The translations under genes were made by a program, and so were the position numbers. This document shows positions 24,221 through 33,062 of a stretch of DNA of 64,000 nucleotides, in pieces. The DNA lies in contig JANQSI010000016.1 of assembly GCA_028284125.1 (NCBI GenBank), positions 186,001-250,000 on the forward strand, read 5' to 3'. The notes below the pieces were generated by a model. That model was not told the origin of the DNA. It saw only the letters and a list, made by a program, of their open reading frames with translations, and searched no databases. Numbering within the stretch: the stretch's first letter is position 1; every line of letters begins with the position of its first letter. This DNA is from Cyclobacteriaceae bacterium. Lineage in GTDB: Bacteria > Bacteroidota > Bacteroidia > Cytophagales > Cyclobacteriaceae.

Positions 24221-25756
24221 TCATTTACTACTTGACAACAAATTAATTGAATAATTGATTCGTTCCGCTGATTTTTTTGGCCCCATGATCTCAATCATTC
24301 CCATGAGGTCAGGCCCTGAACCTTGTCCAGTCAATGCGAATCGAAGTGTTTGCATGAACTGACCAGGTTTGTATCCTGCTGATTCAAGTGTATTCCAAAA
24401 CAGCTCCTTGATCTGGTCCGGATTATCAATCGATGTTTTTTCTAATTCCTCTGAAAAAATCTTAAGCGCAACTGGAGCTTCCTCGTTCCATTTCTTATTC
24501 CTCACTCCTTCGTCATACTCCGAAGGGTTTTGAAATAGCACTAGACTCGCATTAAGAAATTCCTTCCCAAATGTTACTCTTTCCTTAAGCAAGTCAATGA
24601 TCTTTTCAGCAGTCGAATGATCACATTCAATCCCATGTTCTTTCTGTAATTCAACCTTAAGCTCTTCCGCAAACGTAGTGCTTGGAGTAGCCTTAATGTA
24701 CTGCTGGTTGAACCATTTGACTTTATCAAAATCAAACTTTGTCCCTGCCTTGTTGATTCTCTCAATGGAAAATGCTTCGACTAATTCTTCCAATGAAAAG
24801 ATCTCTTGCTCTGTGCCTGGATTCCATCCAAGGAAAGCAAGAAAGTTGATCAGCGCTACCGGAAGAAAACCAGTTTCTCTGAACCCAATAGCTGTTTCAT
24901 CCGAATCTTTATCCGTCCAGTTCAAAGGAAAAATTGGAAAGCCAGCCTTGTCTGCTGCCCTTTTACTTAGTTTCCCGTTTCCATCTGGTTTCAGTATAAG
25001 CGGTAAATGAGCAAATGAAGGCATTGAATCTTCCCAATCCAAAAATTGGTAAAGCAAGACGTGTAGTGGAGCCGATGGCAACCATTCTTCTCCTCTAATA
25101 ACGTGGGTTATTTCCATCAAATGATCGTCAACCACATTGGCCAGGTGGTAGGTAGGCATTCCATCGGATTTCATCAGTACTTTATCATCGATATCCTCTG
25201 AGTTAACTTTTACCCAACCTCTGATTTGATCTTTGAGCCTAATCTCTTCGTCCTTCGGCACTTTGATTCTAATGACATAGGGTTCGCCTGAATCCAATCG
25301 TCGTTTCACTTCATCCTGTGAAAGTGTAAGCGAGTTTTTCATTGTCGATCTGGTGACTGTGTTGTACTGTGGTTTAATCACCTTTGCTGCAGTCAATCGT
25401 TCTCTCATTTCCTCTAACTCCTCAGGCGTGTCAAAAGCATAATATGCTCTCCCACTTTCAATTAATTGATTGGCATATTTTCTATAAATCTCGGTTCGCT
25501 CTGACTGACGATAAGGTGTGTAATTCCCACCATGAGTCGGGCTTTCATCGGGTTCAATTTGACACCATTTCAACGTTTCAAGAATGTAATCCTCAGCGCC
25601 TTCAACAAATCTTCCTTGATCCGTGTCCTCTATCCTTACAATGAATCTGCCTTTGTTTTTCTTGGCAAATAAATAATTAAAAAGTGCGGTCCTGACTCCA
25701 CCAATATGAAGCCCTCCTGTAGGACTAGGGGCAAACCGAACACGTACATTTTCCAT
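24221..25756 (-). CDS. gltX: Glutamyl-tRNA synthetase
   Basis: Class I synthetase that charges tRNA-Glu; 511 residues. The HIGH-type motif reads PSPTGGLHIGGVRTAL near residues 10-25 and the KMSKS-type motif reads GKLSKRAADKAG near residue 256-267, the normal GluRS variants. The anticodon-binding part follows. It lies 45 bases after ridA in the long glmS operon. A single glnS was not seen in the window, so whether this enzyme also misacylates tRNA-Gln is open. Confidence 0.96.
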   Translation of the reverse strand: MENVRVRFAPSPTGGLHIGGVRTALFNYLFAKKNKGRFIVRIEDTDQGRFVEGAEDYILETLKWCQIEPDESPTHGGNYTPYRQSERTEIYRKYANQLIESGRAYYAFDTPEELEEMRERLTAAKVIKPQYNTVTRSTMKNSLTLSQDEVKRRLDSGEPYVIRIKVPKDEEIRLKDQIRGWVKVNSEDIDDKVLMKSDGMPTYHLANVVDDHLMEITHVIRGEEWLPSAPLHVLLYQFLDWEDSMPSFAHLPLILKPDGNGKLSKRAADKAGFPIFPLNWTDKDSDETAIGFRETGFLPVALINFLAFLGWNPGTEQEIFSLEELVEAFSIERINKAGTKFDFDKVKWFNQQYIKATPSTTFAEELKVELQKEHGIECDHSTAEKIIDLLKERVTFGKEFLNASLVLFQNPSEYDEGVRNKKWNEEAPVALKIFSEELEKTSIDNPDQIKELFWNTLESAGYKPGQFMQTLRFALTGQGSGPDLMGMIEIMGPKKSAERINYSINLLSSSK

Positions 25757-25801
25757 TAGGATAGTGTTAGAAGATATTTAAAAATGACAAAATTGGTTTG
25801 A

Positions 25802-26182
25802 TTAATTGAATCCTGCTATGCACGAGATTTCCACATTGACTCCTTTTGGTAGTCCACTAACTTCCACTGTTTCTCGTGCTGGTGGATTTTCCTGGAAATA
25901 CTTTCCATACACTTCATTAATTCTGCTAAAGTTTCCCATATCGCTAACGAAAATCGAACATTTCAGAACATCAGAAAAGGACAACCCTGCTTCACTTAGA
26001 ATTAAATCAAGATTCTTCATTACTTGTTCTGTTTCAGCTTCAATCGTTTTGTCTACCATATTTCCTGTCGATTGATCGATTGGTATTTGTCCTGAAACGT
26101 AAAGTGTATTCCCAAATTTGACTGCCTGTGAATACGGACCAATAGGAGCCGGGGCTTTATCGGAGTTAATTATTTCTTTCAT
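25802..26182 (-). CDS. ridA: RidA family reactive intermediate deaminase
   Basis: A 126-residue trimeric enzyme that hydrolyses reactive enamine/imine intermediates from PLP enzymes to keto acids. Key features are IGPYSQAVKFGNTLYVSGQIPID near the N-terminus, the substrate-binding Arg in NPPARETVEV (R108-like), and the C-terminal VNVEISCIAGF with the conserved Glu. It is 9 bases after glmS and 45 before gltX in the same operon. Length and all landmarks match the archetypal RidA group. Confidence 0.93.
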   Translation of the reverse strand: MKEIINSDKAPAPIGPYSQAVKFGNTLYVSGQIPIDQSTGNMVDKTIEAETEQVMKNLDLILSEAGLSFSDVLKCSIFVSDMGNFSRINEVYGKYFQENPPARETVEVSGLPKGVNVEISCIAGFN

Positions 26183-26191
26183 TGCAGAAAG

Positions 26192-28030
26192 TTATTCAAC
26201 GGTAACTGATTTTGCCAGATTTCTTGGTTGATCAACATTGGCACCTCTCATTACTGCGATATGGTAGCTCAACAATTGAAGTGGAATGACCGAGATCAAA
26301 GGCATAAGCGCCTCATGGGTCGTTGGAACTTCAATAGTGAAGTCTGCCATGTCTGGAATCAAAGCATCTCCTTCTGTCACGATCGCAATCACAACACCCT
26401 TCCTTGCTTTCACTTCCTGAATGTTTGAGACCACCTTGTCATAAGAGCTATCTCTGGTAGCAATTACAACCACAGGCATATTTTCATCAATCAAAGCAAT
26501 CGGACCATGCTTCATTTCCGCTGCTGGATATCCCTCGGCGTGTATGTAAGAAATCTCTTTAAGCTTTAATGCCCCTTCTAGTGCAACTGGGAAATTGTAC
26601 CCCCGGCCTAGATAAAGGAAATTTTTAGCATCTTGGAATAGGTCAGCAATGGTTTCCACCTTGCTATTAAAATCTAAAGCTTGCTGAACTTTACTTGGAA
26701 CATTTTCTAATTCTACTAATAGCTCTTTATATTTTCTTTCTGTTATCGTCCCTTTGAGATGAGCTACCCGCAAGGCTATCATTGTGAGAACTGTGATTTG
26801 TGCGGTAAAAGCTTTCGTAGAGGCAACACCTATTTCCGGGCCCGCGTGAAGATATGCGCCTTCATGCGTCACTCTTGAAATAGAGGATCCAACGGTGTTC
26901 ACCACACCAAAAACAATAGCTCCTTTACTTTTTGCCAATTCAATGGCCGCTAAAGTATCAGCAGTTTCACCTGATTGAGAAATGGCAATGATGATGTCAC
27001 CCTCTTTAATAACAGGATTTCGATACCGGAATTCAGAGGCATATTCAACTTCGACAGGAATTCGGCACAAGTCTTCAAAAATATATTCAGCAACCAACCC
27101 GGCATGCCAAGAAGTGCCACAAGCAACAAATGTTATCTTCTCCGCATTTATAAGCGCTTGCTTATAGTTTCTGATCCCACCTAGAATAAGATGTCCATCT
27201 CTTGCGTTCAGACGACCTCTCATGCAATCAGCAATTGATTTTGGTTGTTCGAAAATTTCCTTCAACATGAAGTGTTCATAACCACCTTTCTCGATTGCTT
27301 CAAGCTCTAGGTCCAATGTTTGTATCTGTGGAATCTGCGAATCATCGGCCGTATTAATGACCTTATATTCTCCACCTTCCATAATTCCAATCTCTTCATC
27401 TTGTAAGTAGATGACCTCATTTGTGTATTCTATGATAGGAGAGGCATCAGAAGCGACAAAGAATTCGTCCTTGCCTAAGCCAATAACCAATGGACTTCCT
27501 TTTCTTGCTACGATTAACTTGTTCGGCTCCTCCAATGATAGAATTGCAATTGCGTATGCTCCAATGACTTTGGTCAAGGCAATTCTCACTGCGTCTTCAA
27601 GCGATAAGCCTTCACTTTCTTTTATGTACTCAATAAAGGAAATGAAAACTTCAGTATCCGTTTCGCTTTTAAATGTGTATCCTTTTTGGCTAAGTTCTTC
27701 TTTTATCGAACCATAATTCTCAATGATTCCATTATGAATAATTGCAAGCGATCCATTATTTGAAATATGAGGGTGGGCATTCACATCGTTAGGTTCACCA
27801 TGGGTAGCCCATCTTGTATGACCAATACCAATAGTACTTGAAAACTGCTTATCACCAATAAGATTTTCTAGGTCAGCGACTTTTCCTTGCTTTTTTTCTA
27901 TATGTAATTGATCATTTTCAATCACAGCAATTCCAGCACTGTCATATCCGCGGTATTCTAATCTTTTCAATCCGCCAATAAGAATTGGATGAGCAGGATT
28001 ATTACCTATATAACCAACAATTCCACACAT
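26192..28030 (-). CDS. glmS: Glutamine-fructose-6-phosphate aminotransferase (isomerizing)
   Basis: Makes glucosamine-6-phosphate, the first step to UDP-GlcNAc for peptidoglycan and LPS; 612 residues. The N-terminal glutaminase begins MCGIVGYIG, with Cys2 the nucleophile exposed after Met removal, and has TRWATHGEP. Two SIS domains follow, with SQSGETADTLAA and the tail NLAKSVTVE typical for the sugar site. It lies 12 bases after the DUF4270 gene, so there is no room for a glmS ribozyme leader. Control must come from the operon promoter at 30254-30284 or from another level. Confidence 0.97.
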   Translation of the reverse strand: MCGIVGYIGNNPAHPILIGGLKRLEYRGYDSAGIAVIENDQLHIEKKQGKVADLENLIGDKQFSSTIGIGHTRWATHGEPNDVNAHPHISNNGSLAIIHNGIIENYGSIKEELSQKGYTFKSETDTEVFISFIEYIKESEGLSLEDAVRIALTKVIGAYAIAILSLEEPNKLIVARKGSPLVIGLGKDEFFVASDASPIIEYTNEVIYLQDEEIGIMEGGEYKVINTADDSQIPQIQTLDLELEAIEKGGYEHFMLKEIFEQPKSIADCMRGRLNARDGHLILGGIRNYKQALINAEKITFVACGTSWHAGLVAEYIFEDLCRIPVEVEYASEFRYRNPVIKEGDIIIAISQSGETADTLAAIELAKSKGAIVFGVVNTVGSSISRVTHEGAYLHAGPEIGVASTKAFTAQITVLTMIALRVAHLKGTITERKYKELLVELENVPSKVQQALDFNSKVETIADLFQDAKNFLYLGRGYNFPVALEGALKLKEISYIHAEGYPAAEMKHGPIALIDENMPVVVIATRDSSYDKVVSNIQEVKARKGVVIAIVTEGDALIPDMADFTIEVPTTHEALMPLISVIPLQLLSYHIAVMRGANVDQPRNLAKSVTVE

Positions 28031-28042
28031 AATTTTTGAAAT

Positions 28043-29404
28043 TTAGTTAGCGTCAGTATAGAATATTCTCAATTTAATTCCAGAATTCTGAAAAACTGCT
28101 TGTTCCAGAGTCATTTGCTGAGGATTTATTAGCACCATATCAGAAATCTGAATCGTATCACTCAGAATTGGATCAGTATAGAACAGCTCATCAGGAGGAA
28201 CTCCATCATTTTCATCTTTCCAATTTTGGTAATTATTGTAAAGCGCCTGGAAAAAAATAGTTGGTGTGACAATGTATTGATCTGTATCAGGATTGAAGGC
28301 AATAGGTGCAGGAGTATTAGCTCCATTTAGATAGCCCTGATCTGTCATAACCACATTGGAAAATGGATTAAAAACAAGTCCTGGACCAAAAATACCCCCA
28401 TCAGGTTTTCGGAAAAACAAATGAAACCCCTGCAAAGTGTCCTTCGCAGCAATGTCCTCAGCAACCAGATCAAGAATGGTGGTATTGATTAGGATATTTG
28501 GATTATCCTCAAAAAAGGACTTCAAGCCTTCTATGTTGAATGCAGTGGTTATTCCCGCCAATGGATCCAAAGCAGTTCTTCCATCACCAGGTATATCAAA
28601 ATTCTCTTTTTCAATAATCCCATTGTAAGGCGAAGCACTTCGATCTCTTTCCACATAGGTGTGGAGTGATGTTCGGATACTGAATTCTGCTATCTCAGTT
28701 GCGTTACCAGACATATATAGTCTTAGCTTTGATGTATCCGCCCTGGCGTCAAAAGAAACTAACCCTTGATTTGTGGTACCGCTCGCTAAAGCAAGTCCTT
28801 TAAAGAACAAAGAAGCTGTTCCTATTGAATCTGGTTTATTATTAAGGATATTGAATATTTCACGGCCATAGGAATCCTCTAATTTAAAGGTAATTACTTC
28901 ATCTTCCGAACTTGCTGTGGTAGTGAGATTCCCAACTCTTCTAGAGACTCGTTCTCTCTTGGTAGAAAGATAAACCACACTATTGATCAATGTATCTTCA
29001 AGCTCATAGATATCAATATCATAAGTAAAGGGGTCTGTTAAGGGAAGTACTCCAACAGTGGAGAGAGTAATCTGTGCCGAATCAAATTCTAGGGTGTCTG
29101 CAGGCAAGACGCTACCACTCAAAAATCCAAATTGGAAGTAAGTCTCGGTAGTGATTCTTCCTGTAAGTGGGTCGTTAAAGGTTCCTGCCACTAGCCTGTC
29201 CTCTCCATCCGTCCTAAGACTGTCAAGATAAACATTGGTGGAAGGAAAGTTTAACTCCATCAAGTTTACATCAATATTAGTATCAAGATCGAATTGGGTA
29301 CCAAGATCGCTGGCTGCATCACAGCCTAAAAAAACCGGAATCAAAAGAATTGATCCCGGCTTAAAAAAGCGTAAAAATTTCTTAATACTATCCAACAAGT
29401 TCAT
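28043..29404 (-). CDS. DUF4270 family lipoprotein
   Basis: A 453-residue lipoprotein when started at the ATG at 29404, which begins a signal peptide (MNLLDSIKKFLRFF...VFLGC) with Cys28 as lipid site. The frame is open 15 codons further upstream, but that part overlaps the preceding gene more and does not look like a signal. The body has DUF4270 features: short beta strands, LDSLRTDGEDRLVAGTFNDPLTGRITTETYFQF near the N-terminus and a late acidic region. It begins 17 bases inside the end of the starch-synthase-like gene and precedes glmS by 12 bases. Members of this family are outer-membrane lipoproteins of Bacteroidota with unknown role. Confidence 0.8.
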   Translation of the reverse strand: MNLLDSIKKFLRFFKPGSILLIPVFLGCDAASDLGTQFDLDTNIDVNLMELNFPSTNVYLDSLRTDGEDRLVAGTFNDPLTGRITTETYFQFGFLSGSVLPADTLEFDSAQITLSTVGVLPLTDPFTYDIDIYELEDTLINSVVYLSTKRERVSRRVGNLTTTASSEDEVITFKLEDSYGREIFNILNNKPDSIGTASLFFKGLALASGTTNQGLVSFDARADTSKLRLYMSGNATEIAEFSIRTSLHTYVERDRSASPYNGIIEKENFDIPGDGRTALDPLAGITTAFNIEGLKSFFEDNPNILINTTILDLVAEDIAAKDTLQGFHLFFRKPDGGIFGPGLVFNPFSNVVMTDQGYLNGANTPAPIAFNPDTDQYIVTPTIFFQALYNNYQNWKDENDGVPPDELFYTDPILSDTIQISDMVLINPQQMTLEQAVFQNSGIKLRIFYTDAN

Positions 29405-30200
29405 TGTATAGATTGTAGTAGGATTCTTCAAAGTTTTCGTCTTTCTCAATCGTCTCTGTTACTTTTTCATTTGAAATATCCGCAATCAACTTCTTGAAAC
29501 TATCGGTAGATTCCTCATGTCCATTGATTACTGCATCTGCATACTCAACACCCATTTTTACAAAACCCTCATAGTCTGCGGTTTTCAAAGGTGTCAGCAT
29601 CTCATCATCAATGTCAAGCATTTTAACTTTTTCTAACAAATCAGATCCAAACTTGTGCGTGAATTTGTTATTGTACATCGTGAATACAGTCTTTGCATTC
29701 TTGTAGATTGGATCATTTTTGTATGTTGTCTTGGTATATAAAGGAATAAGACTCGTCATCCAATCATTGCAATGAATGATATCAGGAGACCATCCCAATT
29801 TTTTTACGGTTTCTAGAACGCCTTTACAGAAAAATATTGCCCTTTCATCATTGTCTTCAAAGAAGTTATCTTCTTTATCAAAAAAGACAGATTTTCTGTA
29901 GAAGTAATCTTCATTATCAATAAAATAGACCTGAAGCTTAGCATTAGGAATGGAAGCAACCTTAATCACCAATGGCTTCTCTTCATCACCAACAGCAATG
30001 TTGATTCCCGACAATCTCACTACTTCATGTAGTCTGTTTTTTCTTTCATTAATAAGGCCGAAGCGCGGAACTAAAATCCTGATCTCCATACCTCGTTCTT
30101 GCATCGCTTGTGGAAGCCGTCTTACAAATTCAGCCACTTCTGTTGTTCTGAGAAATGGATTGATTTCGCTAGCCACATAAAGGATTCTAATATTTGACAT
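29388..30200 (-). CDS. Glycogen/starch synthase-like GT5 domain protein, half-length
   Basis: A 270-residue protein that matches only the N-terminal acceptor domain of bacterial glycogen synthases (SNIRILYVASEINPF; MQERGMEIRILVPRFGL; DIIHCNDWMTSLIPLY; KTVFTMYN). The C-terminal nucleotide-sugar domain (GT1 half, about 200 residues) is absent. The ADP-glucose loop usually read as K-T/V-G-G-L is replaced: after INPF comes LRTTEVAEFV. Both points argue against glycogen synthesis. It heads the glmS operon and is divergent from panC. Similar short copies beside panC occur in other Bacteroidota as far as I recall, so it is probably a conserved pseudoenzyme with another role and not a local truncation. 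Confidence 0.8.
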   Translation of the reverse strand: MSNIRILYVASEINPFLRTTEVAEFVRRLPQAMQERGMEIRILVPRFGLINERKNRLHEVVRLSGINIAVGDEEKPLVIKVASIPNAKLQVYFIDNEDYFYRKSVFFDKEDNFFEDNDERAIFFCKGVLETVKKLGWSPDIIHCNDWMTSLIPLYTKTTYKNDPIYKNAKTVFTMYNNKFTHKFGSDLLEKVKMLDIDDEMLTPLKTADYEGFVKMGVEYADAVINGHEESTDSFKKLIADISNEKVTETIEKDENFEESYYNLYNELVG

Positions 30201-30238
30201 AAAATTCTATGAGTTAAAAAAATTATTTCTTTCGGGGA

Positions 30239-30272
30239 TTTGAAAAATGAGGACAAAAGTACGATAATTTTG
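30239..30272 (+). promoter_or_regulatory. Promoter of panC
   Basis: TTTG (30239-30242), a 22-base spacer and TAATTTTG (30265-30272) match the Bacteroidota consensus; the predicted start lies near 30279, about 43 bases before the ATG. The two divergent promoters share DNA, so RNA polymerase probably cannot occupy both at once. Confidence 0.65.
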
Positions 30273-30284
30273 GTTCAATATCAA
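30254..30284 (-). promoter_or_regulatory. Promoter of the GT5-like/glmS operon
   Basis: On the minus strand, TTG (complement of 30282-30284), a 20-base spacer and TACTTTTG (complement of 30254-30261) match the Bacteroidota consensus. It overlaps the divergent panC promoter over 19 bases. Confidence 0.65.
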
Positions 30285-30321
30285 CGTATTCAATAAGTTA
30301 AGCATTAAAAACAAACCTTCT

Positions 30322-31170
30322 ATGCGAGCAATAACAGCTCCTAAAGAGATTCTTGAAATAGCTTCAAACTTGAAATTCAAGGGTCAAAGTATTGGACTTG
30401 TGCCTACAATGGGTGCTCTACATGAAGGTCACTTGGCATTGGTAAAAAAAAGTCTGGAAGAAAATGATATCACCATTGTCAGCATATTCGTAAATCCACT
30501 TCAGTTCAACAACCAAGAGGATCTTACCAATTATCCAAGAAGCATAGATGAAGACCATGCCTTATTGAAATCAATGGGTGTTGACTTTGTTTTTGAACCA
30601 TCCGAGGAAAGCCTTTACCTGAAAAAACCAATGGTAAAAATTTCTTTTGGCCATTTAGAAAATGATCTCGAGGGAACTTACAGGCCTGGACATTTTGCAG
30701 GTGTCGGAATAATTGTAAATAAACTACTAAACATTACTCAGCCCAATCGAGCCTATTTTGGGCTCAAAGATTTACAGCAATATGCCGTAATAACTAAAAT
30801 GGTGGAAGATCTAAGTATACCTGTTGAAATTATTGGCGTAGAAACCATGCGAGAAAAATCTGGATTGGCCATGTCGTCAAGAAACAGAAGACTTAGTGAA
30901 AAAGGGTTGGAAATCGCGGCGAATATTCATAAAGGATTGATTGCTGGAGAAAAAGGAATATTGAAACACAGAAAAGTAAATGACCTTAAATCTGATCTCG
31001 AAGATTTTTACTCATCGATAGAAGGATTAGAGGTTGAATACTTGGAAATCATTGATCTCGAAGATTTTATATCAATTGATACTTACAAGAGTGGACAAAA
31101 ATTGGCAGTATGCTTTGCCGGATATGTTGAAGGGATTAGGCTTATTGATAATCTTATATTTGCGGCCTGA
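30322..31170 (+). CDS. panC: Pantothenate synthetase
   Basis: Joins pantoate and beta-alanine using ATP to make pantothenate, the CoA precursor; 282 residues. The nucleotide motif is GLVPTMGALHEGHLALV, the pantoate region VSIFVNPLQFN, then RPGHFAGVGIIVNKLLNI and the AMP-binding MSSRNRRLS. The partner panD, often next to panC in this phylum, is not here; the next gene starts 8 bases later and encodes a membrane protein. Function is secure. Confidence 0.96.
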   Translation: MRAITAPKEILEIASNLKFKGQSIGLVPTMGALHEGHLALVKKSLEENDITIVSIFVNPLQFNNQEDLTNYPRSIDEDHALLKSMGVDFVFEPSEESLYLKKPMVKISFGHLENDLEGTYRPGHFAGVGIIVNKLLNITQPNRAYFGLKDLQQYAVITKMVEDLSIPVEIIGVETMREKSGLAMSSRNRRLSEKGLEIAANIHKGLIAGEKGILKHRKVNDLKSDLEDFYSSIEGLEVEYLEIIDLEDFISIDTYKSGQKLAVCFAGYVEGIRLIDNLIFAA

Positions 31171-31178
31171 TTTCCTCC

Positions 31179-32189
31179 ATGAATAAGAATATCTCTTCTT
31201 TGTTAAAAATTGCTGTGAGTGTTGGAATTGCAGCTCTTTTGTTGTTTCTCGTTTTTAGAAACATCGAATGGGATGATTTTTGGCAAAAAGCCCAAGAGGT
31301 CAACTACTTCTGGGTGTTAGCTTCAATAGCTCTTTCGGTTGTAGCCTATGTTGCCCGTGCGTATCGCTGGAATATTTTATTGAAACCATTAGGCTACAAT
31401 CTCAAAACATCACGAACAACCCTCGCAGTATTAATTGGTTATTTGGCCAATGTGGCTCTTCCTCGTCTAGGAGAAATTACACGGTGTGGGGTACTCAACA
31501 GAAATGATAACGTGCCAATTCCAGTGGCCTTGGGGACAGTAGTAGCTGAAAGAATTGTAGATGTTGTAACGCTCTTTGTTCTAATCATCATTAGCCTTTC
31601 AATTGAATACGAAAGACTTACTCAGTTTCTGATTGACGCTTTTGCTTACCTCGATTTGCCACAATGGGCTATTGTTTTAATAATAATTGTTGGAGTTCTT
31701 GGCCTGATAGGGCTTGTTCTTCTCATAAAATATCAAAGCCGATTGGAGGGTAAAGTCTCCAGGATCATCCAGGGATTCATGAATGGAATTCTTTCACTTA
31801 AAGACATCAAGAATCCAATTGGTTTTTTTGCGTCTACCATAATTATATGGGTGGTCTACTTTTTTATGTCCTATATCATTGTCTTTTCCCTGCCAGAGAC
31901 TTCGCATCTTGGGCTTGGCGCAGGACTGATGTTGTTAATCACCGGTGGGATTGCATTATCACTGCCTGTTCAGAGTGGATTTGGCACTTACCATGGCATG
32001 ATCGCTGGAATGCTTCTTCTCTACTCCATTGAGGAAAGTACTGGAATCTTTTTAGCAACACTTTTACATACTTCGCAGTTAATAGCTATTGCTTTATTTG
32101 GAACGGTTGCTATTTTTCTATCGTTCCTACTAAGAAGAAAGAGTAGCCGACAAAATGGCAGTAAAATAGTTAAGACCCAAGATTGGTAG
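31179..32189 (+). CDS. Flippase-like (LPG synthase TM / UPF0104) membrane protein
   Basis: A 336-residue integral membrane protein with about eight helices, of the lysylphosphatidylglycerol synthase transmembrane family. The conserved N-terminal block is visible (WVLASIALSVVAYVARAYRWNILLKPLG, then GYLANVALPRLGEITRCG) and so is AERIVDVVTLF. Only the membrane half is present, without the aminoacyl transferase domain of MprF. It probably moves a lipid-linked molecule. It lies 8 bases after panC and is likely cotranscribed. Substrate cannot be inferred. Confidence 0.82.
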   Translation: MNKNISSLLKIAVSVGIAALLLFLVFRNIEWDDFWQKAQEVNYFWVLASIALSVVAYVARAYRWNILLKPLGYNLKTSRTTLAVLIGYLANVALPRLGEITRCGVLNRNDNVPIPVALGTVVAERIVDVVTLFVLIIISLSIEYERLTQFLIDAFAYLDLPQWAIVLIIIVGVLGLIGLVLLIKYQSRLEGKVSRIIQGFMNGILSLKDIKNPIGFFASTIIIWVVYFFMSYIIVFSLPETSHLGLGAGLMLLITGGIALSLPVQSGFGTYHGMIAGMLLLYSIEESTGIFLATLLHTSQLIAIALFGTVAIFLSFLLRRKSSRQNGSKIVKTQDW

Positions 32190-32296
32190 GAATTTTGATT
32201 CTTTTGGGTTGAACTAAAACGTATAGAAATTAGTAACATGGATACGGCTGATGTCGTAATCGAGAAATAACAGATTGATTAAAAAAGATAGATAGA

Positions 32297-32989
32297 ATGC
32301 TTATAGTAATTATTGTAACATTTATGATTTTGAGTTGGGCAGTCAGCTCAAGGTTGAAAAATAAATTCAGGAAATATTCGCAAGTCCAATTGGGGTCCGA
32401 CCTTTCTGGAAAAGAAATAGCGGAATTGATGTTGAGAGACAATGGTATTTATGATGTTAGCGTAACCTCTGTTGGTGGGCAACTCACTGATCATTACAAT
32501 CCTGCAAATAAGACCGTAAACCTAAGTCAGGACGTGTACAACGGAAGATCTGCAGCTGCGGCGGCCGTGGCGGCTCACGAATGTGGTCATGCAGTACAAC
32601 ATGCAACTGCTTACAGCATGCTAGAATTCAGATCAGCAATGGTTCCTATTCAGAACGTTAGCGCAAGAATCATGAACATCATCTTCTTTGCTATGATATT
32701 CGGTACATTCTTCGTGCAAGGACTTTTTACAATGGATACGGCACTGCTAATTATAATAGGTTGTTACTCAGTTTTCACCCTATTTGCTTTTGTGACCTTG
32801 CCTGTTGAATATGATGCCAGCAAGCGCGCACTGGCCTGGATTTCTGATCGAAACATTGTAAACACAGAAGAACATGCGATGGCTAAAGATGCTTTGAATG
32901 CTGCGGCATCAACTTATCTAGTAGCAGCTCTTGGAGCTTTAGCAACACTGCTTTACTACGTTATGATATTTTTAGGAAATCGGGATTAG
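32297..32989 (+). CDS. Membrane zinc metallopeptidase, YugP-like
   Basis: A 230-residue protein, the usual length of the neutral zinc peptidase family. A first membrane helix is followed by a zinc site H94-E-C-G-H98 in AVAAHECGHAVQHA and an additional conserved motif, SAMVPIQNVSARI, then two more hydrophobic helices. The N-terminal FRKYSQVQLGSDLSGKEIA is also typical of the family. The protein is membrane anchored; the natural substrate is unknown. It ends at a strong terminator. Confidence 0.88.
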   Translation: MLIVIIVTFMILSWAVSSRLKNKFRKYSQVQLGSDLSGKEIAELMLRDNGIYDVSVTSVGGQLTDHYNPANKTVNLSQDVYNGRSAAAAAVAAHECGHAVQHATAYSMLEFRSAMVPIQNVSARIMNIIFFAMIFGTFFVQGLFTMDTALLIIIGCYSVFTLFAFVTLPVEYDASKRALAWISDRNIVNTEEHAMAKDALNAAASTYLVAALGALATLLYYVMIFLGNRD

Positions 32990-33009
32990 TAGGTTTAATC
33001 CATTAGAAA

Positions 33010-33048
33010 TAAAAAAGGCCGGAAGATTTATTCCGGCCTTTTCTTTTT
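33010..33048. terminator. Bidirectional intrinsic terminator
   Basis: A6 then GGCCGGAA, loop GATTTA, TTCCGGCC and TTTTCTTTTT. It sits between two convergent genes, the zinc peptidase (ends 32989) and the lipoprotein (stop at 33063), and has T-runs on both strands. Confidence 0.9.
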
Positions 33049-33062
33049 ATTCCATTTCTTAC

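Noticed and set aside
28031-28042. glmS ribozyme
   Set aside because: The gap between the DUF4270 gene and glmS is only 12 bases.
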